Source: Scilla litardierei (taxonomy: Eukaryota; Streptophyta; Magnoliopsida; Asparagales; Asparagaceae). Taken from it: 64,000 nucleotides of DNA. The stretch lies in NCBI GenBank assembly GCA_030789695.1, contig CM061136.1, forward strand, positions 136,040,448-136,104,447. The letters are read 5' to 3'. The position numbers were made by a program, and so were the translations under genes. Shown piece after piece: positions 10,477-20,639 of the stretch; within the stretch, counting starts at the first letter, position 1, and the number at the start of each line of letters is the position of its first letter. The notes under the pieces were generated by a model, which was not told the origin of the DNA, did no database searches, and saw nothing but the letters and a program-made list of their open reading frames with translations.

Positions 10477-11097
10477 CGTATTCTAGGGTTTTGGGACGTA
10501 TTCTTGGCAAATCCTGGCGTATTTTGGGCGTATTGAAGGCTCTAAGAGCCGTATTTCGCCACCACAAAATTCTGTAAAATTTCAGAGGCTATTTTCTTAT
10601 TTCTAGAGAGTTTTGGTGTCTTTTCAAGGATATTTGGTGATAAATTTCTTAACTTAAACCTCGTATTTGGTGCTTTTCTATTGTATTTTGCTATTGGATT
10701 GATGTATTTTGCTATGAAACTTGTTTATTCTTGCACCATGAATAGCTAAATTGTTATTGTGCATGGTATGGCGTAGTTAGGGGATATGATTGTTGGATAT
10801 TGGACTCCCCGGATTTGGTTTTGGATGATGAACAAACATAAATATATCGTGAACTAACACTTTGTGAGCGCAGTTATGGAGATCGTCGCCAAATTCATAT
10901 GAATATCACTTACGACATCTCAAGACTTCTCAAAGCACGTGATCGTATGCCTAAAGCTTCGTTGAAGCTTATGGACCATTTTAGAAGTCATGAAGATTCG
11001 ATTGAAGCTATTGAAGACGGTATCGTCAAGTTTTATTTAAAGTCTTTAAGCTTCTTTCGTAGAATGTTAAGCCTTGAGTAGGTCTTACGGTTTAAAT

Positions 11098-11870
11098 CTT
11101 CATAACGCTCCTATCTTAGCTCTAGGATCTTAGTAGAAGTCCATACAATCTTTCCCGAAGCTTCGCGCTTCGATTCGCGACTTCTTGTGCATGTTAGTTG
11201 GTTCAAGAAGAAGAACTGACCGACTAGATGGTGATCTAGTCGGTCGGCAAAGCTTCTTGGACCGACTAGTTTTTGTCAGTCATTTCCAAGCTCTTTACTG
11301 TTTACAGTTAGTCGGTCTAAGTTGACTCTCCGACCGACTAGTTTGTGAACTAGTCGGTCAGTGATGCTTCTGTGACCGACTAGTTGAGCTTTCCCTGTAC
11401 ATGCACATTTGAGCCTGAGCTACTGTTTATCATTAGTCGGTCTGTGTTCATTGATCGACCGACTAGTTGATGAACTAGTCAGTCAACGTTCCTTCTTGGA
11501 CCGACTAGTTTAGCTTTACTGTTCATGCCAATTTTCACCTAATTTATTGTTTATCGTTAGTCGGTCTATGCTCATTTGGTGACCGACTAGTTGGTGAATT
11601 AGTCGGTCAACATTTGTTCTTGGACCGACTAAGTCAATTTATGCTCAGACTTCAGTTTTATCTGTTAGTCGGTCTCAGTTGAGTAACCGACCGACTAGTT
11701 GTGAAACTAGTCGGTCAGCTACTCTTCTTGGACCGACTAGTTCCTTTTGTCTATGCTTCAACCTTTTGGCTATTCTTCCATTAGTCGGTAAACGTTAATT
11801 GACCGACCGACTAGTTGATGAACTAGTCGGTCGATGGTTGTTCTTTGACCACCTAGTTGGGTTCAGAAAA
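11098..11870 (+). promoter_or_regulatory. Shared promoter module with six-palindrome DRE-like array, element C 5' LTR
   Basis: After a lead-in sequence (cttcataacg at 11098; ctttcccgaagcttcgcgct at about 11149) come six palindromes GACCGACTAG ... CTAGTCGGTC about 105-115 bp apart, each with outer half-sites TTAGTCGGTC and GACCGACTA. Spacers keep an actgttta motif before the next half-site. Each half-site holds ACCGAC. The same module, lead-in included, is in the Tekay-like LTRs. It ends about 55 bp before TATAAATA. Confidence 0.78.
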
Positions 11871-11922
11871 GAGCCGTTGGAGCATTAATTGAAACGTTTT
11901 TCTTTATCTCTCTCCTCTATCC

Positions 11923-11930
11923 TATAAATA
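11923..11930 (+). promoter_or_regulatory. TATA box of element C 5' LTR
   Basis: TATAAATA after the palindrome array and a ctctctcctctatcc pyrimidine stretch. It is repeated in the 3' LTR at about 32589. Confidence 0.7.
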
Positions 11931-12280
11931 CTTGATGGGCTGCATTCATTGCAGTCAAGGCTGATATTATTGCAAGTTTAGAGATCAAGAGAAATCATTC
12001 CAAGCTCATTCAAAGCTCTTTCATTCCATTCAATAATCTCTCCCCACTCTTACTTCCAAAGAGAGATTCATTGATTGTGAAGCCTTCCAAGCCAAGTGCT
12101 TGATCCTAGGTCACCATCATTCCCATAGCTCTCCATCGCTGATCTACGTCTTGGAGCTAGAGTTTGGTGCCTCTTCTTCTTCCTCAAAATCATCTTTGCC
12201 CTAATTCGTAAGTATTACTCAAGGCATAGGTATTTTGTCGGTAAGAAGTTTTGTTTCATTTCAATTCATATTGTAAGTTT

Positions 12281-12435
12281 CACTCTCGGTTGTGAGAGTG
12301 TGGTTGTGATCCCGGGTTGTGGGAGTCACAAATTATTTTGTGTATGATTTGACTTGTGAAGGTTTTTCACAAGTATTTCATAGTGGAAATCTTGAGTTAG
12401 GGTTTCTAACTCAAGTATCCGGAGGAGATCCGGGT
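12281..12435 (+). promoter_or_regulatory. Comb of five strong hairpins in element C leader
   Basis: Consecutive stem-loops: CACTCTC/GAGAGTG (12281-12300), TTGTGA/TCACAA with inner ccc/ggg (12304-12332), ACTTGTGAA/TTCACAAGT (12352-12374), CTTGAGTTAG/CTAACTCAAG (12391-12415) and a ccgga/tccgg pair (12417-12435). Most loops are ggtt or ggttt. The 3' LTR copy keeps all five (32941-33100). This accounts for the apparent ORF here. Confidence 0.6.
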
Positions 12436-12608
12436 GGTTGGGACGTAGGATCACCGGGAACATGTCGGGGAGACTTGGGTGGATCCGAACCCAGTAATAT
12501 CGTTGTTTGCGATTGTTTCTTTGTTGTCTAACATTTACATTTCCGCATTTTTCGCATTGTTTGGTAGAGTTTGCAAGTAATTAGGAATTAGCCTCTTAAT
12601 TATTTTAA

Positions 12609-12935
12609 GGGTAAATGACATTAAAATACCCTAACGTTTGGGCCATTTTCACTTATATACCCTATCGTTCATTTTGGTAAACTTTGATACCCAAATCTAA
12701 ATTTGATGTAGGATTGGAGGAGGAAATATTGTCTGAAGAGGAGGCTGAAAACACTGTGCATCCCAGACATAGGAAGACTGATGGAATGCATGTATTTGGA
12801 GGCCTCTTCAGACAATATTTCCTCCTCCAATCCTACAACAAATTTAGATTTGGGTATCAAAGTTTACCAAAATGAACGATAGGGTATATAAGTGAAAATG
12901 GCCCAAACGTTGGGGTATTTTAATGTCATTTACCC
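12609..12935. mobile_element. MULE-type MITE (327 bp) with 9-bp TSD
   Basis: Terminal inverted repeats of about 130 bp run from GGGTAAATGACATTAAAATA to the matching reverse complement at 12935, with a short unique centre. The flanking direct repeat ttattttaa (12600-12608 and 12936-12944) is 9 bp, as for Mutator-like elements. The 3' LTR of C has the unoccupied site with one ttattttaa, which proves insertion after C integrated. No transposase. Confidence 0.93.
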
Positions 12936-13000
12936 TTATTTTAAAGTACTATTCACCCCCCCTCTAGTACTTGTGCAGTAGCTTAGCAGGGCATTACATT

Positions 13001-13013
13001 TGGTATCAGAGCC
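13001..13013 (+). promoter_or_regulatory. Primer binding site of element C (initiator tRNA-Met)
   Basis: TGGTATCAGAGCC two bases after the LTR end (12998): the standard initiator-Met primer site of plant copia elements. Confidence 0.95.
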
Positions 13014-13025
13014 AAGTCTATAGCT

Positions 13026-15275
13026 ATGTCTGCCAACGACAACAAGACCGTTCGTCCACCTTCCGACTATAGCACCTTCAAGAACCGTGAGGGAGCGTCT
13101 TCGGTAATGGAAGGACATTCCTCAACGAGGCCTCCATTCTTCAACGGTACCAACTACGGGTACTGGAAATGCCGGATGGAGACTTTCCTCCGGAGTGCTT
13201 CACTATGGAGGACCACGATGAAGGAATACGTCGAGCCCACCGAAGAAGATTTTGAGAAATGGACTCCCGCGGAGGTCGCCGCGGAGGTGAGCAATGCCAA
13301 GGCAATGAACACCTTGCAATGCGCTTTGGAGCCCGAGGATTTCAACAAGATATGCACATGTAAGAGTGCATATCAAATATGGAACTCCCTCCTCATATTA
13401 CATGAAGGGACGAGTAGGGTAAGAGACTCCAAACTCGTTGTAGTTAATCAAGATTACGAGATGTTTCATATGCTACAGGGTGAGAAGATGAAGGAGTATT
13501 ATGCTCGCTTTGTCGACATCATAAACGAGTTAGAGGCTCTCGGCAAATCCTACACCCAAAAGGAGAAATGTTCGAAGCTTATCGAAGGACTTCCTTCGAG
13601 TTGGGAAAAGCGTACCTTCGCCATCGAGGAAGGTAATGATATGAACAAATATACCGTTGTTCAACTAATGGGTACCTTGATGTCTTATGAGGTACGCAAG
13701 GATAGCAAGTTGAAGTTGCAGGAAAAGATGAAGTCTTACCTACAACAAGAAGAGCCAAAGAAGAAAGCTATTGCTTTCAAGGCCGCTCCATCTACTTCCA
13801 CATCAACCGATGATGAGAACTCGGAAAACGAGTTGGACTTGGAGTCCATGGCACTCATGGCCAAGAAGTTCAACCGGTTCTTCCGGAAAGGTAACTTCAA
13901 AAACAAATCGAAGTTCAATTCATCTAACTCCTCTTCTTCTTCTTTGTGCTTTAAATGCAACAAGCCAGGACACATGAAAGCGGAGTGTCCTCTAAACAAG
14001 CAAAAGGAGAAGTGGAAGGCGCCAAAGTTCGACAAGTCCAAGAAGTACAAGAAAGGGAACAAAAAGGGGCTTGTCGGGGCAACATTCACCAACTCCGAGG
14101 ATTCCTCAAGCGGAGAGTCGGATGATGAGCAAGTGGAGCAAGCACACATGTGCTTCATGGCAAGAGAGGAGCATGATCAAGGATCTTCCTCTTCCGATGA
14201 TAGCGACAACGAAGGCGATGAGGTAACTATGGATGACCTTAGGAATGCTAATTCTCAATTATGGTCTAAGTATACTAAATTAGTAAATAGGTATACTAAA
14301 GTAAAAGATGACTTAGCTAGCATTCAAACCTCGCCTAAAACTATCATCACCAACAACGACACCGTTGTTGAAGGGTTGAAGAATGAGATTGTTAATATCA
14401 AGACTCAACTTGAACATGTTAGCATTGAAGATCCGGAGGAACACAAGATAGCGGATTTGACTTCTCAAAACTCGACTTTGAGTATTGAGAATGAGAGTCT
14501 TAAATCTCGTGTTTATGTGCTCACATCGCAAGTATCCAATTTGGATACTTCTATGCGTTCTCTCACCGAGAAATATGAGAACACATTAGGCCGAATTAAT
14601 AAATTCAATAAGGGTAAGGACCATTTGGATAAAATCCTAAGTGACTTACTTCCGGCCAATCACCACATTGGCTTGGGGTATACGATGGGAAGTTCATCCA
14701 AATCGGCCACTACTTTTGTTAGGCCAATTTCCGGTGACTCAATGAGTGGTAGCAAACACTCTATTGGTAGTTCTTCTACCAATGGTGCTTCCACCTCGTC
14801 CACACCCTCTTTCAGAAAGAAACCCACTTTGGGTGGACCTCCAAAGAATGGGCATGCTTATATGTACACCAATACTATGCCACGTAGGAACACACGTCCT
14901 ACTCCACCGGCTCACACATATGATGATTTCTATGCTACACGTTCACGGGCACGTGCACACCATGTGAGACACCCTCACGCACGTGTTCCTCCACATGCAT
15001 ATGTTCACCCACATCATCGTATGAATAACTATCCACATGCACCATTCCATCATGTTCCTTATGCCTATCCACGACATGCATCACGTAGAAACCAACAACG
15101 CATGCATGCACCCAATAGGATGAGGGCTCCCAAGATTTTCACTATTTGGAGCCCAAAGGACACAAGCATGGATGAAAAACAAGTTTACATGAATGCTTAT
15201 TTTTCGGATGTTGTGCATAGTAGAAATTATGTGGGGAAGTCTAAGTCCAATTGGACTTGGCTTCCAAAGGTCTAA
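13026..15275 (+). CDS. gag: Element C Gag, 749 aa, Sirevirus type
   Basis: Structural protein that forms particles and binds element RNA. The ATG at 13026 is the first after the primer site and the frame is intact. The N-terminal part (about residues 25-250) is a copia-type gag domain (FNGTNYGYWKCRM near residue 38). One CCHC knuckle, CFKCNKPGHMKAEC, lies near residue 307, followed by a Lys-rich basic stretch, an acidic Ser-rich stretch and predicted coiled coil (about 400-530). The C-terminus has a striking His-rich tract (about residues 640-690). Long C-terminal extensions of Gag are typical of Sireviruses. The frame ends just before the protease frame; a 59-bp GT-AG interval (15270-15328) would join them in frame. 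Confidence 0.9.
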   Translation: MSANDNKTVRPPSDYSTFKNREGASSVMEGHSSTRPPFFNGTNYGYWKCRMETFLRSASLWRTTMKEYVEPTEEDFEKWTPAEVAAEVSNAKAMNTLQCALEPEDFNKICTCKSAYQIWNSLLILHEGTSRVRDSKLVVVNQDYEMFHMLQGEKMKEYYARFVDIINELEALGKSYTQKEKCSKLIEGLPSSWEKRTFAIEEGNDMNKYTVVQLMGTLMSYEVRKDSKLKLQEKMKSYLQQEEPKKKAIAFKAAPSTSTSTDDENSENELDLESMALMAKKFNRFFRKGNFKNKSKFNSSNSSSSSLCFKCNKPGHMKAECPLNKQKEKWKAPKFDKSKKYKKGNKKGLVGATFTNSEDSSSGESDDEQVEQAHMCFMAREEHDQGSSSSDDSDNEGDEVTMDDLRNANSQLWSKYTKLVNRYTKVKDDLASIQTSPKTIITNNDTVVEGLKNEIVNIKTQLEHVSIEDPEEHKIADLTSQNSTLSIENESLKSRVYVLTSQVSNLDTSMRSLTEKYENTLGRINKFNKGKDHLDKILSDLLPANHHIGLGYTMGSSSKSATTFVRPISGDSMSGSKHSIGSSSTNGASTSSTPSFRKKPTLGGPPKNGHAYMYTNTMPRRNTRPTPPAHTYDDFYATRSRARAHHVRHPHARVPPHAYVHPHHRMNNYPHAPFHHVPYAYPRHASRRNQQRMHAPNRMRAPKIFTIWSPKDTSMDEKQVYMNAYFSDVVHSRNYVGKSKSNWTWLPKV

Positions 15276-15328
15276 TCTTTTGGACCCAATGACCTTGGGT
15301 ACCATGATATGAAATTTTCTATCTTTAG

Positions 15329-18300
15329 GTACTCAAGGAAAAGAAAAAGAAAAGGAGCAACAAATTTAAATTTAGCTCCAAGGGGAATTGGATACTCGAT
15401 AGCGGGTGTTCAAAACACATGACGGGTGACTCTCAATTGCTCTCCGGAGTGGTTCCCATTGCAAATGGAAACCGCGTCGTATTTGGAGGCAACGAGAGCG
15501 GAACCATCATAGGTGTTGGTAAAGTGGGTAATCCTTCTAAACCCCTTATATGTGATGTTTACCTTGTTAAAGGATTAAACCACAATCTCATTTCAATAAG
15601 TCAACTTTGTGACAAAGATTACAAAGTTAACTTTGCGAAAGGAATGTGCCATATTTTAAGAAAAGATAATAATGAATTATTGTTTTCCGGCACATGCCAT
15701 AAGGATATATATATCTTAGATCTTCCAAGATCACATGAACAATGTCTTATTGCCAACACAAGTGAACAACACTTATGGCATCGACGTTTTGGTCATGTGA
15801 ACTTTGGAACACTTTTAAGCTTTCCAAGTTAAATTCTATTAGAGGCTTCCCTAAGCTTGTCTTTCAAAAGAAAAGCTTTTGTGACTCGTGTCAACGAGGC
15901 AAGCTTCCAAAATCTTCATTTAAACCTAAGAAAAGCATTTCTTCTAAGCGGCCTCTAGAGCTATTACATCTAGATTTATTTGGGCCAACTAGAGTTGCTT
16001 CATTAGGTAATGATAGATATGGACTTGTCATCGTTGATGACTTTTCTAGGTTTACTTGGGTATTTTCATTGTGTAATAAAAATGAAGCTTTTGAAAACTT
16101 CACAATTTTTGTTAAGAAAGTACAAAATCTCTTAGGAACCACCATTGCCACTATTCGTAGTGATCATGGAGGTGAATTTGAGAATGAGTCTTTTGAGACA
16201 TTTTGTGATGAAGTTGGTATTACACACACCTTTTCATTCCCTCGCGCACCTCCTCAAAATGGTGTTGTTGAGAGAAAGAATATGACGCTACTGGAATGTG
16301 CTCGCACTATGCTTGATGATAGCCAACTTGGCCATCAATTTTGGGCGGAAGCGGTACATACCGCTTGCTATGTGTTTAATAGAATACTTTTGAGGCCCGG
16401 CAATAAACAAACTTGTTATGAATTGTTGTTTGGTAGGTTGTCTCAAGTTAAACATTTTCGTGTTTTTGGTTCGAAATGTTTTATTAAGAACACGTATGGT
16501 AGTTTGGACAAATTCGATCCAAGATCCGATGAGGGGATTTTTGTTGGATATTCTTCGCGTAGCAAAGCCTACCGGATATTCAACAAACGAACCTCAACGA
16601 TCGAGGAATCGCTTCATGTGTCATTTAATGAAGGATTTGTTCCAACTAGAATTACTAATGATGATGACTCTATGGATGTCTTATGTGATTCAATTGGTAA
16701 TTCTAACTCTAATGATTCTATTGATTCTATTGAGACTAACCCGTCTAATGAAGTTGTTGAGAATGTTCCTAGTGATCAAGGTATTCCCAAACGGCTTCAT
16801 ACCGTTCGTGACCATCCTCATGAGCAAGTCATCGGCAATATCCATGATAGTGTCAAGACGAGATCGCAAGTGAACTACTTCGCTCATTGTGCCTTTGCCT
16901 CCTCGATAGAGCCAAAGAATGTTAATGAAGCTTGCGAAGATAGCACTTGGATCTTAGCCATGGATGAGGAACTCATTCAATTCGAGAGGAATGAAGTTTG
17001 GGAGCTTGTTCCATTGCCATGGAAGAACCACACCGTCATAGGGACAAAGTGGATCTTCAAGAACAAAACCGACGAAAACCAAGTCGTCGTCCGGAACAAA
17101 GCTCGGTTAGTTGCTCAAGGCTACCGTCAAGAGGAAGGTATTGATTTCGAAGAATCCTTCGCTCCGGTAGCTAGATTAGAATCAATTAGAGTATTATTGT
17201 CTTTTGCATGCCATAAGGATTTTAAATTATTTCAAATGGATGTTAAAAGTGCATTTTTAAACGGAGATGTTGTTGAGGAAGTTTACGTTTCTCAACCTCC
17301 GGGCTTTATTAATGAAAAATTTCCAAATCATGTTTTTAAACTAAAGAAAGCGCTTTATGTTTTGAGACAAGCTCCTCGAGCTTGGTATGATCGCCTAAAG
17401 AATTTTCTTTTGGATTTGAATTTTAAAATGGGAGAAGCCGATTCTACACTTTTTGTTAAGCATTCGAATAATGATATAATTTTAGTTCAAATATATGTTG
17501 ATGATATCATTTTCGGTGCTACTAACTTTGCTCTTTGCGAAGAGTTTTCTAATGTGATGAAGGATCAATTTGAGATGAGCCACATGGGTGAGCTCAAATA
17601 TTTCTTAGGTCTCCAAATTCGCCAAATGGACGATGCAATCTTCATCCACCAAAAGAAGTACACGGTGGAGTTGCTAAAGCGATTTGGAATGGAGAATGCC
17701 TCCGGGAAAAAGACTCCAATGAGCACGACTACGCATCTTGATAAGGATACGGGCGGTAAGGATGTAGACATTCGTCTATATCGAGGTATGATAGGTAGTT
17801 TACTTTATCTTACCGCAAGTAGGCCCGATATTATGTTTGCCGTATGCGTATGTGCTCGTTATCAGTCTCAACCTAAGGAGTCTCACTTAGTAGCGGTAAA
17901 ACATATTTTCCGTTATCTAAGTTATACACTTGATTTTGGATTACTTTATCCAAAATCTAGCACGTATGAGTTAATCTCATATAGTGATGCCGATTATGTG
18001 GGATGCAAATCCGACAGGAAAAGTACCAGTGGCACTTGCCATTTTATAGAAATTCCCTTGTCTCTTGGTTTTCCAAGAAGCAAAATTCCGTATCACTTTC
18101 AACCACCGAGGCGGAATACATTGCCGCCGGTGCCGCGTGTGCTCAAGTTCTTTGGATGAGACACACACTTAAAGACTTTGGTATAAACTGTGATACTTGC
18201 CCTATCATGGTGGACAACCAAAGTGCAATATGTCTTTCCAAGAACCCAGTACACCATTCCCGTTCGAAACACATAGATGTCCGACACCATTTCTTAGATG

Positions 18301-18443
18301 ATCATGTTGCTAAAAAGGACATCATATTAGTGTACGTTGAAACCCAGAAGCAAATCGCCGATATTTTCACGAAACCCCTAAAGGAGGACTCCTTTGTGCG
18401 GTTGCGTCAAGAATTGGGGATTATGGGCGAATCCGAGATATAG
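15329..18443 (+). pseudogene. pol: Element C pol: protease, integrase, RT, RNase H
   Basis: Copia-order polyprotein. The protease site WILDSGCSKHM is at about 15387-15415; the integrase zinc-binding HH..CC part spans about 15779-15900, with core motifs HLDLFGP and [11 protein letters not shown] has [10 protein letters not shown] and YVDDIIFG (about 17499); RNase H has SDADYVGC (about 17985) and ends at 18441-18443. Two frameshifts disable it: a missing base near 15816, after which the frame is -1, and another near 18045 in RNase H. No in-frame stops were noticed otherwise. The RT sequence ([11 protein letters not shown]) fits the SIRE/Maximus lineage. The stretch before the Asp-Ser-Gly site has no ATG, so expression needs readthrough, splicing or frameshifting from gag. 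Confidence 0.9.
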
Positions 18444-18692
18444 GATTCATTTTTATTCAATATTCTTGCATGCTATTCTATTCGTTATATTTGCTCATGC
18501 TTGAAGTATTGAAATTTTCTGGATTTTTGTTGAATTTTCGGAATTTTCACTCGATTTGTGCGTAATCGTCAAATTTCAGATTTTCGATGTTTAATGGGAT
18601 AGTATAATGATTAATGAGAGTATTTTGATGTTTCATCCAAGTGTGATTAGGAGAGAAATCAAATTTCATAGTTTTTCAATTTTTGAACTCTC
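18444..18692 (+). other. Non-coding spacer after element C RNase H
   Basis: AT-rich and without an ORF; separates pol from the internal palindrome array. No further signal seen. Confidence 0.5.
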
Positions 18693-18883
18693 TTAGTCGG
18701 TCCAAGTTCATTGGCCGACCGACTAGATTCAGTTCTAGTCGGTCAGCAAATGAGCTTAGACCGACTAAATCTTGTCAGGAAATTTGCCTTCAGTTACTGT
18801 TTACAACTATTCGGTTCAAGCTCATTGACCGACCGACTAGATCGTGATCTAGTCGGTCAGTGCTTGAACTGTGACCGACTAGT
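18693..18883 (+). promoter_or_regulatory. Internal two-unit DRE-like palindrome array upstream of the extra ORF, element C
   Basis: Two units of the LTR-type palindrome: GACCGACTAGATTCAGTT.. with CTAGTCGGTC, and GACCGACTAGATCGTGAT.. with CTAGTCGGTC, with outer half-sites and the actgttta spacer. An isolated ttagtcggtct follows near 18956, then a C/T-rich stretch (18960-19083) like a plant 5' UTR, ending ctcctcctag. This looks like a second, internal promoter for the ORF at 19219. Confidence 0.55.
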
Positions 18884-19218
18884 TGTGACGGGGACTGAAT
18901 CGTCTTTTCGACTTCCGATCGATTAAAACCCCATCTATCCGACTTCTTCCATTTTTAGTCGGTCTCTCTCTCACTCCAACTCAAAAATCCCTCCGACCTT
19001 TCGACTTCCCTCCTCCCTCTCCGTCGTGCCCGGCCATTTTCCAACCATCCCCGCCGTCGCCGACCGTCGCCCTCTCCTCCTAGGTGATCTCTCCTCCCTC
19101 TCCTAGTTCTAGGGTTCAGTTTTCAGCTCTAGGGTTAGGGTTTCTTGTTATTTCGATTTCTAGGGTTTCGTTTTTAGGTTCTTCGATTCGATCTCTTGCG
19201 TCGTGTCGTGCCTCGATT

Positions 19219-20297
19219 ATGGCTCGTACACGTATCCCGATCACTCCCTCTGGCCCTTCGCCCATGACCGTCGATTCGCCACCCTCGGACCCTCCTCCTC
19301 CGAAACGTCGTTCGAAGCCTTACGAACCCTCTTCGTCTTCGCCTCCTCTTAAGCGTAAGAGGACGACAAAAGCGAAGCCCCGTGCTCAACCTAGAGACCA
19401 ACCCAAGCCTAAGCCCAAGCCCAAGCAACTTGCGTCTCCCTCTTCTTTCCATACTCCTACCGATTCCGATACCGAGTATAGACCCGAGCCTGAGACTCAT
19501 AGGGAACCCACTACTCCTACCCATCCTGAGTCTAGCTCCCGACCTCGTACGTCTACCCGTAAGCCTAAGGGAAAGGCTCCGATGCCGGTAGGCGGTGTCA
19601 ATATCTCGTTGTGTCGCGACGACCCTTTGTGTCTCGCGGCTTACAACCGTATCGAACATTGCCCACTGCTTCTGGAGCATTTCGTCCAGTATAGTGACTT
19701 CCTAGGCCTCGACGATCTTCTTTTGTCCTCCGGTCTACTCGATTACCTTCGATATGACCCGAAGGCGAACCCTCACCCCTACCCTCGCCTAGTAAAACTT
19801 TTCTATGCCAATAGGATCCGGGGTCAGTACGATGGGACCCACTCTGTTGAGACGACTGTTTTGGGGACTCCTATAGTCCTCACATCAGAAATCTTAGGAG
19901 AGATTTTGGGTATCTCCTCGTCTGGCCTCCTCCCCTCTGACATTTCTGTTGATGATATCACCTCCCTTGATCAGGTCGTCCTATCCAAGATTTTCCACCA
20001 GATTCCTCCCGCCATGATTGGCGTGCCCTCCAAATCCTTCAAGCCTAATGCATGGGTCTTGAATTTGATTCTGAAGTCGTGCTTGCTTCCCAAGTACGGC
20101 TCCTCATCTCTACCGTCCCAGCCCTTCTTGAAGTTGATCTATGCTATTTTCATGGGGAGCTCGATTAACTGGGCTCGCATTATACTCGATAAGATGGACA
20201 CTTTCGAGTGTATTCGCAAGTCCACGAAGTCGGCTCATATCCCCTTCCCGTGCTTGTTGACTCTGGTATTCCGTCACTTCCGTGTCACATTGCCTCC
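19219..20297 (+). pseudogene. Element C extra 3' ORF, N-terminal part (interrupted by D)
   Basis: Starts MARTRIPI at 19219, the first ATG of the long frame. The first 140 residues are Pro/Ser/Arg/Lys-rich and low complexity; then comes a globular region (about residues 135-355) rich in Leu and Tyr that resembles the putative plant transposon protein domain (PF20167 type) seen in retroelement-associated plant ORFs. I see no convincing signal peptide or transmembrane segment, so calling it an envelope is not supported. Element D is inserted at 20297 (TSD cctcc 20293-20297 and 29924-29928). Joining across one TSD copy restores the frame exactly, continuing at 29929. The combined ORF would be 541 codons plus stop with no other lesion seen. 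Function unknown. Confidence 0.72.
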
Positions 20298-20639
20298 TGT
20301 CACGACCCGCTTCTCTAAAATGGAGGCGAGACGTGAAAAGGTCCGCACGAGAGTGGAGCTGTGAAGCCCCAAACCCGATAAGCGTCCAAAATACATAAGC
20401 AGGTCCCTGTAACCACAACGGAATAACAATAATAACACAAGGAGAGACTGAAATAAAATTTACATCTCATAAATTGTCCAACATCAACATAAGTCCAACA
20501 TCCAGAAAAGCCACCAGGCTAAAAGAAAAGAGTCCAAGGCCCAGAACAAAGCCAACAAAAGCGACGACATAACAAAGTATAGGTGCTACGCACCGATAAC
20601 AAAACAACTCTCTAACAAAAGTAAAACACAACGAAGACA

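Larger units (their letters stand above)
9513..10790 (+). repeat. 3' LTR of element B, first part
   Basis: Begins TGTGATTCGGG after ttgggggg. It contains G-box CACGTG motifs, the palindromes described separately and a TATA box (TATATAAG at 10469). Interrupted at 10790 by element C, with TSD atgat at 10786-10790 and 33328-33332. The start at 9513 rather than at the similar motif near 8596 is a judgement, because the matching 5' end is outside the window. Confidence 0.75.
10791..12998 (+). repeat. 5' LTR of element C (2208 bp, includes a MITE)
   Basis: Starts TGTTGGATATTGG after TSD atgat and ends GCATTACA before the primer site. Contents: promoter module 11098-11870, TATAAATA at 11923-11930, a GTAAGT donor-like site at 12208, a hairpin comb 12281-12435 and a MITE 12609-12935. 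Confidence 0.95.

Noticed and set aside
10899..11081. 60-codon ORF at the start of the element C LTR
   Set aside because: Lies upstream of the promoter in U3 and is broken by a stop (tttatttatag) in the other LTR copy, so there is no sign of coding.
11215..11870. CRISPR-like array of palindromic repeats
   Set aside because: Repeats are imperfect, the spacers are homologous to each other, and the context is an LTR promoter in a plant genome.
12319..12531. 70-codon ORF in the element C LTR
   Set aside because: It runs through the hairpin comb; its sequence is explained by the inverted repeats and it has no counterpart outside the LTR.
12669..12875. Two 63-codon ORFs on opposite strands with near-identical proteins
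   Set aside because: Product of the long inverted repeat of the MITE, not genes.
15800..15832. Programmed -1 frameshift in element C pol
   Set aside because: The site acacttttaagc does not fit a canonical slippery heptamer in the right frame and lies inside integrase, where a simple one-base loss is more likely.
19219..20297. Retroviral-type envelope gene in element C
   Set aside because: The position fits, but I see no signal peptide, transmembrane anchor or cleavage site; it was described as an ORF of unknown function.
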